A model generated the notes under the pieces. That model was not told where the DNA came from. It ran no database searches and saw nothing but the letters and a program-made list of their open reading frames with translations. Below, one piece after another: positions 1 through 15,878 of a stretch of DNA of 64,000 nt; position 1 is the first letter of the stretch, and every line of letters begins with the position of its first letter. The DNA is from Chlorokybus atmophyticus (Eukaryota > Streptophyta > Chlorokybophyceae > Chlorokybales > Chlorokybaceae): the NCBI GenBank assembly GCA_009103225.1, contig RHPI01000560.1, forward strand, positions 529,015 through 593,014. Reading direction: 5' to 3'. The translations under genes were made by a program, and so were the position numbers.

Positions 1-440
1 TCCAAGTGTGTACTTGCGTGTCGATGTTCAGTGCGAGAGTTTGTGATGTGATCGCATACACATTGATACGTGTGAAACAACGGTGTGCAGGTTGAAAGCA
101 TTGATAATGGCTTCTGGTGCGGCCCGTCGATGCCGTTCCTGCGCACGTCCTTCGCACGCGATGCAGCCACAAGGCATGAAGATTGCGTATGGCTCACACT
201 CACACACGCACACACGCACACTACTGCAACACGCAGACCCGCACACGCACACTACCACTTGCGCGCGCATGCACGCACCTTCCACATGTGCGCCTAGACA
301 CAGACGCAAACACACGTGCATGCTCGCACGCCCGCACCCACACGCGCATGTGCATGCGCGCATGCCTGTATGCACATACACGTACCCACCATATCATATG
401 CAGTCATAATGTCATACACGCGTGCAGTTTTGCTGGTGCG
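1..440. other. Upstream region rich in alternating purine-pyrimidine repeats
   Basis: No convincing coding sequence. From about 190 to 410 the DNA is almost wholly CA/CG/TG-type alternating purine-pyrimidine sequence. Open frames here encode His/Thr/Arg or Cys/Val runs from the repeat and are not credible proteins. A CAG at 425-427, just before the first start codon of the next gene, could be an acceptor, so a 5' untranslated exon may lie upstream. Confidence 0.6.
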
Positions 441-5216
<4,776 letters not shown>

Positions 5217-6615
5217 ACACGTGAGAGCATGTACAGGACATTCGTTGGGTAGGAGNTTGTGTGAAAGGGGTGGGAATTCGGTGGTAGCTGTGCGCGCGCG
5301 TGGTGATGTTGTGCTTCTTGGTGATGCTTGGACTGTGGATTGTTGTACTGTGTTGTAGTGGGTGGGGAGGGGGATTGACAAGAGTGTGCGTGTTGTACAT
5401 GGTGGGAAGGTGTGCAGAACTGCTTGGGCTGCTTGCTGTACTTGGGGGTGCTGCGAGTTGTTAGATGATGGTGTATTCTCTAGTCACAAAAGACCAAGCA
5501 ATAAGTTCAAGCCCAATAGCCAGGGCACACACTTCAGATGAGATGGTGCGTGCTCTCGATCTGCAGGTACTTACCCTACAATGTCAAGTAGGTTGACAAC
5601 ACACTCAGCCGATAGCGACATCTGATGCAAACGTCGCATGGACGTGCTTGACACGAGTACACAAGTGTAACTTATGTAGAAACGCTCAGTGGCGACACGG
5701 CTACTATAACGTGAACTTATCCGTGCGTGCATGTTGACATGGGTGTGCATGAAACTAGTAGTAACGTGAACAACCATAAGACTCACCTGAAAGCTACACG
5801 AATTGTATTTAAGCTAACCAATGAGACAGATGCAATGAACACCCACACACAAGCAGACACACAGCAGCATGCTCATCGGCACAATGATAAAGACAGAAGC
5901 ACAACTTGTTTGTGCCATTTGTATTGAAACACATGTCATCAACACCCATCGTCACGCAAAAGCATGCAACGTGACGTATGACAATGTGATTCGCGTTGTA
6001 TGGCATCAAACAATCATGTTAAATGTTTATATCATGTCTGCAATGCGTAATCTGTAGTGGTACAAAGCTTGCTTATAAAGTGTTGCATCATTAAGTGAGA
6101 CACGTATATTGCTTGCATCTAAGAGATCTTGCAACTCCATTGCGCGCACTTGTCTCGTATTAACTCCAGCAAAATCCCATCTGGTGAACTCCCCCTTAAA
6201 TGGCTTTGTTTAAAGCGCGTCTCCTTGAATAGTACTTGTCCGCGGGGGGCGNNNNNNNNNNNNNNNNNNNNNNNNNNNNNNNNNNNNNNNNNNNNNNNNN
6301 NNNNNNNNNNNNNNNNNNNNNNNNNNNNNNNNNNNNNNNNNNNNNNNNNNNNNNNNNNNNNNNNNNNNNNNNNNNNNNNNNNNNNNNNNNNNNNNNNNNN
6401 NNNNNNNNNNNNNNNNNNNNNNNNNNNNNNNNNNNNNNNNNNNNNNNNNNNNNNNNNNNNNNNNNNNNNNNNNNNNNNNNNNNNNNNNNNNNNNNNNNNN
6501 NNNNNNNNNNNNNNNNNNNNNNNNNNNNNNNNNNNNNNNNNNNNNNNNNNNNNNNNNNNNNNNNNNNNNNNNNNNNNNNNNNNNNNNNNNNGGACGCTCA
6601 TGAAGTCAAGACGGT
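5217..6615. other. Intergenic region with an assembly gap
   Basis: 3' flank of the coiled-coil gene, then lower-GC sequence from about 5450 to 6240 with no ORF that looks coding, and an N gap at 6252-6591. The promoter and any 5' exon of the next gene could lie in or near the gap. Confidence 0.6.
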
Positions 6616-9600
6616 ATGAAACCGAACGACTTCATTTCCGGTATGCACATATCAAGGGAGGAGCGTAAGTTACTGCGCACATCTCTCCGCCTGGGCGTCA
6701 TCGCCGTCATGCATGTTGGCGTCGGCGTCGGCGTCGGCGAGATGCTTCGCGTTTCCCTTATCCACCCGACTAACAAAGCACGCGGTCTAAGACTGCCAAC
6801 CAAGCATGCATATCCTCGACTACGGCGACAGCAGCAGCAGCCACGCCCCCAACCATCTGCTCAAGCCACCGCCTCCTCCTCCACTACCACCACCACCTCC
6901 GCCTCCGTTAGTATGGCGACGAGGTGGCAGGTTCAGCCTCGAGGACAGCCAGCAGCACAAGCAGAAGAAGGAGGACAAGAACCAGGACAGGAACAGGAAG
7001 GCGTGGATGAGCCGCCGCCGCAGGAGCACAAAAGGCGGAGGAGGCGAGGGGGACAGCAGGATGAAAGCAAGAGGCTGCATTTCAGGGCTTTGACTGCAGC
7101 ACGCTCAGGCCAAGTAGGCTCCATGATGCTGCACGCTATTTGTTTGCTATATACTTGTTTCAAGCGCAGTGTAATAAAGAAACGAAGAAGCAGTTGAGCT
7201 TTCACTCATACATTTGGGCAAAAGTCAGTCCCATGACATTGAATGACAGATTAGATGGTGCTTGTGAACATCCGCAGTTGATATACACTCATTACTGTGT
7301 AACATGTGAAGTTGATTTGTACACTCACTACTACGCTTTGATGTGGTTGTAAATCACATCGTCAGTGTGGTTTGCAAACAAACCCACCACCACACCAATA
7401 ACAACAACACGGGCGTGTGCGTGTGCAGTTGGAGAAGGCCGCCGTCCGCTTCACCGAGGCCCTGGAGCACAGCCCCGACAATGCTCCCACTCTCAACAGC
7501 GCCGCTTGCTTCCACGCCTTCCAGCTAGGCGACATCAACCGCGCAGTAAGTGGTCTTGTGTCCTTGTTGTGTCACATTGCAAACCCCAACATGGACACTC
7601 TCACTCTTCACAGAGGCATCTGTTCAAGCGGGCCGTGGAGGCGGACCCCTCCTCCGCGGCGGCGCTGCAGGCGTGGGCGAGGATGGAGGGCGGGAGACGC
7701 GGGGCGGGCGTGGCGAGGGCGAGGGAGCTGTTTGAGAAGGCTACCGTGGCCAACCCGAAACACGCACCCGCGTGGCAGGTGGGACCTGAGAAGATGTGGA
7801 CGTGCGCGCGCGCGCGCATGCGTATGTATGTCCTTGTGTGCCTCGGTCAAGTATTTGTCTATGTTTGTGCACACGCACATATCTGTGCATGCGTGCGTGC
7901 GCGTGCGTGTGTGTGTGCGTGCTTGCACATTTGTCTCGTGCCTCTACGTGTTGATTGTCTCGACAGCTTATACTCATAACTTGGTTGCAATGCTGGTTAT
8001 GAAGTTGACAGATCCACAATGACCTTGATAGTAAGCAACGTTGCTGCCTGTGGTGACAGCCTTGATGAGCAAACGTCTGACCTAGTACGCTAACAACGTC
8101 ACTGAGTGGGCGTTGCACGCGCACAGGCGTGGGCATGTTTTGAAAGGGCACAAGGGAAGGTCGGCAAGGCTCGGGCACTCTTCAGGAAGGGCCACAGGTG
8201 GGGATTGCAAGAAGCCCCCACATCTTATATGCTGCACGCACACACGCGCACGCATGCACGCATGCACGTACACACACACACACACACACAGGGCCGACCC
8301 CTCGCACGCGCCGAGTCTTCAGGCCTGGGCCCTTCTTGAGGCCGGTGAGGGCCGCCCCGCGGACGCGCGCAACCTGTTACGCAAGGCCCACGCGGCCGAC
8401 CCGTCCCATGCGCCCACTCTGCAGGCGTGGGCCGCCCTCGAGTGGGAGCGCTTTGGGGACATCCACCATGCCCGACGGCTGTTTGAAAAGGGGGCGGCAC
8501 TATCACCTCCACACGGGCCACTACTCAGGGTAACACGTCATCATGTGGACATGTGGACTTGAGCACTCGTGGTATTGTGGACTACTGTCTAGCATATTGA
8601 TCCATCCATGTGGATTTGTGTCTCTCATGTTAAATAACAGGTGACTTGTGGTCTTTGCTCGTCATCACCCTTACATGTGGACTTGTGGGTTTGTGTGTCG
8701 CTCACGGTGTGATGTCCATCACACCACCATCAGGCATGGGCGGTGTTGGAGGCGGGGCAGAAGGCGTCCGTGGCGCTGTCCGGCAGCGTGGACAGGGCGG
8801 CGGAGCTGTACGAGCGCGTGCGGGAGGCCGAGCCGGCAGACCCGCGCACGTGGCTGATGTACGGCCACTTTCGCCACGCCCAGGGTGAGAGAGACTTAGT
8901 CTTCCTTCTATATGACTCGGCGAAAATATTGGTTGCAATGCTGATGCGCACAAAACAAACTGCATGACGTAATGAAACATGAGCGAGGGGACCTTAGGTG
9001 AATTGGAGCTGGCACGGGAGCTGTATCAGCGAGGCTTGCAGCTAGCGAAGGACAACACGCATCTGCTACATGCACTTGCACTGACAGAGTGGGTAAGCTG
9101 CTAGCACACACACACACGCACGCATACACATGCATACACGCTCATGGTGTGTGTGCACACGAACACACACGCGCGCGCGCGCACACACGCGCGCGCGCAT
9201 GCACACGCATGCACAAGTCACATAGCGGCAGGCGTACACCTCGACACAGCAACAACTGACTGCTGTCCGCAGGAGCTCCGCCACGAGTCCGTAGCGCGCG
9301 ATTTGCTTCACCACCTCGTCACTATCGACCCCCGCAGCGCGCGCGCGTGGTACCTCCTCGGCGACATGGCCGAGCGCGGCGGCGACGTGGCGGGCGCGAG
9401 GGCTTCGTACCGACGCGGGTGCGAGCGTGGAGGAGCGGGTGTTAAGAGGGTGAGAGAAGGAGAGGATGAGGAGTCGACGGCCGTGTGTTACGGGGCGTGG
9501 GCTGCACTGGAAGCGGCGCAGGGCAACGCGGAGCTGGCGCGCGCGGTGTTTCGGGAGGGCGATGAGCACGAACCGGTAGGCGGGTTTCATTGGGTTGCTG

Positions 9601-10832
9601 ATGTGGTTGCGGGTTTGTTGTGGTTGTTGAACGTGTGGGTCCGGTGCGTAGGGTAACGCGCTGCTGCTGCAAAAGTGGGCGCTGTTCGAGAAGCGGTACG
9701 GCACGCCGGATGCTGCGCGAGCACTCTTCCAAAGGTTGGAGTTTGGTGTGCGCGTACGTGTGTGTGTGCATGTGCAACACTCGTGAGATGAACCCTACAT
9801 CCAACTTATTGTTGTGTCTCTTGACACGTGTTATCCGCGCGCAGGAGTGCTGATGCCGACCCTCGCCTTGCCCGCACGTACCTCCTCTGGGGCCAATGGG
9901 AGCGTCGTTGCGGCTCTTCCGATTCGGCCCGTGCCTGCTTCGCGCGCGGTCTCGAGGCCAAGCGCAAGAACGCGTTCCTGTGGCAGGCGTGGGCCGTGAT
10001 GGAGAGCCAGCTCGGGAACGTCGATGAGGCGAGAGAGCTGTTTGAGAGAGGGACAAACGAGTGCCCGTCGTCGGCGCCGCTGTGGATGGAGTGGGCGCTC
10101 ATGGAACTGCGAGCGGAACCGACCAGGCAAGGAAACACATGAGATGCACATGTCTGTGCTTGTATACAGCCACGCACGCATGGACACATAGATACTCGCA
10201 CGCGCGCATGTATACGTGCATGCATGTGTGTGAGCGCTTACGTTTGCATACATAGGAACAAGGGCACGCACTCGCAAGTGTGGGTCCGTGCGCGCGTATG
10301 CGTGCTCACTCATACACGCACACGCACATGCACATACGCGCGCACGGGCGCGTCTGCGCATGCGCGTGTAAACAGACAGTTACATACTAACATGCAGACA
10401 TGGAGTAATCCCTTATCACAGACTCGCTGACACCCTGTCTCCTCCTTTCACAGGTTGCGTAGGGCCCGTGAGCTGTTTGCCAAGGGTGCGTCCTTGCCCG
10501 GTCCCCCCCACCTTCCTCTTCTCCAGGCCTGGGCTGCGGCAGAGGAGTCCGCCGTCACCAACAACCACGACAACGATACCGACGAGATGGAGCGCAAGGC
10601 GGCCCTGGAGACCATTCGGGCCTTGGTGGCGCGCGCTGAGGAGAGGGCGGGGAAGGGACCCGTGGGGAAGGGAGATGTGGGGAAGGGAGTTGTGGGGGAG
10701 GGAGCTGTGGGTGATGGTGATGGTGACGTTGGGTTGGGTGAGGAGAGCGCGCGGGGTGACGAGGGTGGGGATGGGGGTCCGGTGCGGGAGGTTATTACGC
10801 GGGCGGGTGACGCGACAGCTTCGAGGACTTGA
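6616..10832 (+). CDS. HAT/TPR-repeat RNA-maturation protein, HCF107/Mbb1-like
   Basis: Exons: 6616-7113, 7429-7545, 7614-7778, 8127-8197, 8292-8529, 8734-8884, 8998-9092, 9273-9575, 9652-9734, 9845-10126, 10454-10832. They join in phase to at most 793 residues. The body is about a dozen helical repeats with the pattern ARELFEKA, P-x-HAP, LQAWA-x-LE, which is the half-a-TPR (HAT) signature. Known relatives HCF107 and Mbb1 sit in the chloroplast and stabilise or activate psbB/psbH transcripts by binding RNA 5' ends; plastid targeting here is inferred. The start is uncertain: a Met at 6742 begins a stretch poor in acids and rich in Arg/Ser that would suit a transit peptide. The tail is a Gly/Glu/Val-rich low-complexity run. 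The intron at 10127-10453 has a GC donor. Other HAT families (Utp6, CstF77, Clf1) fit less well. It ends 194 bp from the converging helicase gene. Confidence 0.75.
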
Positions 10833-11026
10833 TGTGGTTGTGTGACATTGCTCTAGGCTTGCTGCGATAGGTTGAGTAGTAGTGTGCGTGCTGTACATTG
10901 ACAGCACCTGTGTGGCACTGAAGAAGTTTTGGCTGCAGTAGGCAGACGATTTGCTTACTGTGATTGTCATGGCTGTTCAACATTGTGTGCACCAGCAGAT
11001 AAGTAGCTGACCGAACAGATCAATAG

Positions 11027-14000
11027 CTATAGTAATGATGGAATCTCAAACACGGAGCGGTAAGCCGGGCCGCCATCTTCCCCGGGGTTTTGATAAGCCA
11101 TTGCAAAGTCGAAGAGTGCACCCCAAACAGGATCCCTGTAGTCAAAACTTGTGTGTGCATATGAGTGCGCACACATGTGCGCACGAGCCTGTGCGTGTGC
11201 GTGTGCGTGTGCGTGTGCGCGCCAGTGTGTGTGAGTGTTGGTCGACCTCAACGGCAAGACAGCAATTATGCGCTTACGCGCAAAGGGTTGAGGAGTCTCC
11301 CACGACGACGAGTTTGGCGGCGGAGCGTGTGAGCGCCACGTTGGCGCGGCGGTAGTCTGCCAAGAAGCCCACAACGCCGTCGGGGTTGCTGCGCACGGTG
11401 TCCACCACCACCGCCGCCTTCTCCCGCCCCTGGAAGCCGTCCACGCTGTCGACCTCAAGCCCGTCCTCACCAACATCCTTCGCCAGCAACCCCCGAAGCA
11501 AAACAACCTGACAAAGGCAACCTCACACTCATCACACACTCATCACACACGCACGCACACACACATGTATACACACCACACGCGCACACGCAATTGGCCA
11601 TGCACGCGCACGCGCACACACACATAGAGTGCACGCACACCTGAGCGCTGTATGGGCTGATGACAGCCACCTCCGCCGCCCCGTACTCCCTCACGAGCTC
11701 CCTCGCCACGGCGGCCGTGACACCCGCCTGCTCGGGGTTGCTCGTGGACCCGCCGTCCTCCTCCTTGCGCTCCACGTAACCCGCACCCGCCGTGTCGATC
11801 ACCTCAAACACGCACCCCGGCCGCAGAACCACACCCTGACCAAGAGCTATGTCAGTACCACAAGTCCACTTGATCTCCATATGTGGCAATGTTGTGTCAC
11901 AACCTCAATGTGTGGTTCGTTGTTGTCTCTACATGTTGTTGAAGACGCGGCGATGAGAAGACCGTCATAGAAGGCTGTTGATGGGAATGCCATGAGTGCG
12001 GGTGGCATGCGGTACTGTTCTCTCAACATGATCGAGTAGTGGCTTCCCGACACGTCGTCGGCAATGTGGACTTGTGTCGCACCCTCAGTGACACGTAGCG
12101 CAGCGGTTACAACGGACTCGGCGTCGAAGGAGGAGGCGAGGTGAAGCGAGATGTTGGGAGAAGACGTGTTGGGATGCGTGTCGCGCTCCATCAACTCCTC
12201 GAACAGCGTGCAGGACAACAGACTGGGCTGGCCAAAGTCCCTGTCTGATAAGCGCACACGCATGAACACGCGCGCTAGCGCGACACACAACAACAACAAC
12301 AACAACAACAACATGTTCTACCAGATAGTACTGTGGGAGGTAGCTGTCGGTGGTCTCCCGCGAGTACGAGCAGCGGGCCGGTCTCTTTCCTCCTTTGGTC
12401 CTCTGAAGCAAGGGGCGAGCAGTTGAGGTGGCTCAGAGCCAGCAGGAGCGCGGGTGTGGCGGCCTGGGAGGCCTCGTCTACCACAGCGCAGGCGAAGGAC
12501 ACCGCTTCACCTGAGCATGTTGGTTGTCACTCATAAAACCATAAACCAAAACCATGCGCGCACGCTTGCATACACAAAAGCACACGCGCGCGCCCCACCC
12601 AGCCACACATAGCCACATACACGCGCGACAAACGCACAACCATGCACGCATGCACACACTCACACACTTAGCCACCGCCGCACGTGAGCACACGCGTGGT
12701 CTCGCATCTCACGCACACATACAAGTGGTTGGAGAAAACAACATGTTTGCTTACTGTCCGCTGTCGCGTATTCACGCAGGGCGGACGCAAATCCCGTCAG
12801 CGTCCCGCACACAACCTGCCCGTGGTTGCGCAGCGCACTCGCGGCGGCGCTGCTCTCCAAGCTGACAGATACAAACCCAACACACACACATATTGTCGGT
12901 ACTGTTGGTCTTGTCCCATTGCTCCAAGTGTATACGGTTGTGTATACATGTGCGTGTACGTGTACGTGTACGTGTATGTGTGTATGTTTACATACCGTCT
13001 GGCGGTCTTGAACAGCTCGTTGGCCTCTTTGCGAGCCGCCCGTCTGCGCTGCCCGCCATCCGCGGCGCGTGTCCACTTCGTCGAGGACGCCAGGGCAGCC
13101 TAATGGGGAGGAGAGATTGTCACAACCAAGTGCGTGTGCTTGTGTGTTGGTAGGTTGTGTCAGACCTGTGCTTCCTTGCGCATGTTGGCCGCGAGTTTGG
13201 CCTCCGGCTGCGCTAGCTGGACGGCTTCGAGAGTGTGCTTCGCCAATGCTTCGCTCACGCGCTCTAACGGATACACAGCGATGAGTTCACATAACATGTT
13301 GTGACAAGTTGGATTCACATATGTATGCATGACACACATCCCGACAACACCTGTGATGCCTAGGCGCACCAGCGCTAGCGCGGGCTCGCGCTCCAGCATT
13401 GCGATGGCGAGGTTGTCAACCTGCAGACATCAACACCTTTAAGTGTAAGTGAATGGTGTGTTGTGTTTGAAACGAAGCCTCAGTTGTGTTGCGTACAATG
13501 TACCGCAGCGTTGGAGGCAGCGAGGACCAGCACGCGCTCACCCATCCTTACACGCTGCCTCACAACCTCAACCTAATACGAATGTCAGTGCCTTGTACAC
13601 ACCTACCGCCCCCCCACCACCACCCACACCACCCACATACAAGTTACCAGAGTTCGTGTCTTTCCAGTGCCAAAGGGCCCGTGCACGAGCGCAACGGCAG
13701 GGCCGCCGTGGTCATGACTGTCATCTCTCCTCCCAACACAAAGGGCGACTGCATCCGCCTGCTTCTGGTTCAAGTTCGGGTCTAGAAGTTGGAAGCGCAT
13801 GTTGTCGTTGTTGGGGTTGTGTCCCGCGGGCTGCGTGTTGGGAGCGCTACCAAGCAGGATCGCGAGGAGGCGGGCTGTCCCGTCCTTGGCAGCCTCACAC
13901 TCTGTGCGCAGCAGATGGTGTCAAAACCAACAAAGCGATAGCCTGCACACGCGCGCACAGCACACCCACACACCAACCACCACCCACAGTCACCTTTAAT

Positions 14001-15613
14001 CCCCGCGCGCATCCGATCGAACGTGACGCTATCCATCACCACCATCACATCCACCTTGTCGGTCCCCTTTCCAGCCCCTCCTCCCCCCTCTCCCTCCTCC
14101 TCCACTTCCGGAGCCTCATCGAACACGATGCACATCTTCTCCCCCCTCGCCCACGCCACGCGCGCCGCCGGCCACCCCGCCGCGGGCTCCCACACGCCTG
14201 TTGTATTCACGCGCGTGGCGATGCGGACGGGAGCGCCGGGACGAGCGGATTGGGAGAAGAGGGAGACGCGGGAGGGAAGGTTGGGGTTGCCGCCGGGAGG
14301 GTCGGAGAGTACCCACCTGAGTGGGAGAGTGGGTGGGTGTGAGAGTCAGAGTCAGAGTGAGAGTGAGAGGGTGCGGGTGAGAGGGGCAAGTCTGAGAATG
14401 AGAGTGAAAGTGAGCGCGAGAGTGGGAGTGAGTGTGGGAGTCAGAGGATGAGACTTGGAGTGGGAGCACAACGACAAGAGTGAGAGTGAGATGGAAAATG
14501 TGGCTGCAAGGACGAGGGTGTCAGTGTAAGGGGAGAGAGGAAGGTAACGTAAGACACGCTGTTGTGTGTGTGTGCCCGCGTACCGTTCTCGGCCAAATGG
14601 GGCGGCGGCTGTCTCGAGGACCCGGGCGCCTCTGAGGACTGGGAGGGAGGGTGTTGATGATGATGATGTGGAGGACGAGGAGGCGAGGCGGCTGGCAAGC
14701 TCTTCGGCGTCAACAAGCTGGAGGATGAGAGACACACTTGTGAGCGGATTGTGATCGATGGGGATAGGCATGGGAAGTTGCGAAGCATGTATGACGTTGG
14801 TGCATGCGGACCCGCACTACACGTACTGTCCGGAGCTCGGCGAGTCGCTCTGCCAACGTCGGTCGCCTGATGACTACCCGACAACTGGTCTTGCCGCCGT
14901 TACCGGTGTCGCAACGCAGCCCGAGCCTCTCTGCTGCCTCCCTCACCTGTATGTGGACGCGCGTGTGTGTGTGTGTGCGCGCGTGTTCGTTTGCGTGCGC
15001 ATGTGTGGTTACCGACACGAACACGCACAGGCTGACGCGTTGACGCATGTGTGCATGCGTCAACACGTGTGTACGTGTCTGTGGGTAGGTATGCATGCGT
15101 GTGCATCCACTCTCTCCACATCACACCGTACCTCTACCAACACCATGATTTATCGCACCTTGCGACGGTCCGCAGGCGAGTCCAGCGTCAATGCGAGTTC
15201 CGCAGTGGAGTTGAAATCCCCCTCGCCGTTGCGCAGACGCAGCAGGTCGCCATCAACAGCTGCTGCAGTAACAATGGTGACGATGACAATGATGACGATG
15301 ATATGAATGATGATGATGATGTTGAGCATGCAGTGTCGGTCGGGAATCACTGAAGTGCTATATGTTGGGAAGCATGCAGACCTGCATTGTGAGTGACGGA
15401 CGGTTGCTCAGGGGTGGTAGATGAGGAGGAGGCTACGGATGATGAGGAGGCGGAGGAGAAAGAGGAGGAGGTAGTGTAGCAGTAGCGGGGGGTGACGCTC
15501 CCCTGCACCCACCGCCGCCGCTGCCGCCGTGTTCTGTTGACAGTCGGAGGTGGCTTGCTGGACGATATGCAGCTCAACACTGCCAACTGCAACGCCGCAG
15601 CCACCGCCGCCAT
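11027..15613 (-). CDS. SF1B DNA/RNA helicase, IGHMBP2/SMUBP2-like
   Basis: Sixteen exons, transcript order: 15613-15382, 15259-15159, 14946-14827, 14717-14584, 14316-13994, 13901-13648, 13572-13504, 13420-13351, 13263-13166, 13099-12996, 12861-12755, 12510-12322, 12244-11904, 11835-11641, 11507-11278, 11147-11027. All phases agree and give 895 residues. Helicase motifs in order: Q-like NQKQADAV, Walker A GPFGTGKT (378-385), SNAAVDNL, motif [10 protein letters not shown] (about 546-553), motif [11 protein letters not shown] (589-596), motif [10 protein letters not shown] (674-681), motif [10 protein letters not shown] (801-809) and motif VI ALTRS. The match along the core is to the Upf1-like group, closest to IGHMBP2, a 5'-3' ATP-dependent unwinder. 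An extra N-terminal segment (about 80 residues, Ser/Thr/Arg-rich, few acids) could be an organelle-targeting peptide; plant relatives include a predicted plastid form. No R3H or AN1 zinc-finger tail is present, so it is shorter than animal SMUBP2. The acceptor of the last exon could instead fall a few codons further in. Confidence 0.88.
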
Positions 15614-15878
15614 GCTGCCAAATGCTGCCGTTGGCAGCAAAGCTTGGGTTATACTAACCAAGTAGCCTAATGCCGGCTAGCCTGTTTGAAGCACATCCAC
15701 GGAGAAGTCTAACGCCGCAACCACAGTGAAGTTCCCTGCGAACCATGAATCGTCACTGTGGAATGCCTGTGAACGCCTGAGATGAGTTGACCGAGTAGCC
15801 CAACACCGGTTAAGCGTAGCGGATAAAGTTCGCCAGCAGAAGTCTAACAGCAATCGCTTCAGACGGAGAAGCCTAACC
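15614..15878. promoter_or_regulatory. Divergent promoter region with repeated AGYCYAAY motif
   Basis: 265 bp separate the start codons of the helicase (leftward) and the pseudouridine synthase (rightward), so both promoters must lie here or overlap the 5' ends. Five same-direction copies of a motif close to AGYCYAAYNNC occur at 15664, 15707, 15797, 15841 and 15870, the last running into the ATG at 15879. No TATA box is evident. A regulatory role is inference from repetition and position. Confidence 0.45.

Noticed and set aside
6129-6668. ORFs spanning the N gaps (also 21.1 and 31.8 kb)
   Set aside because: The reading frame through ambiguous bases is meaningless.
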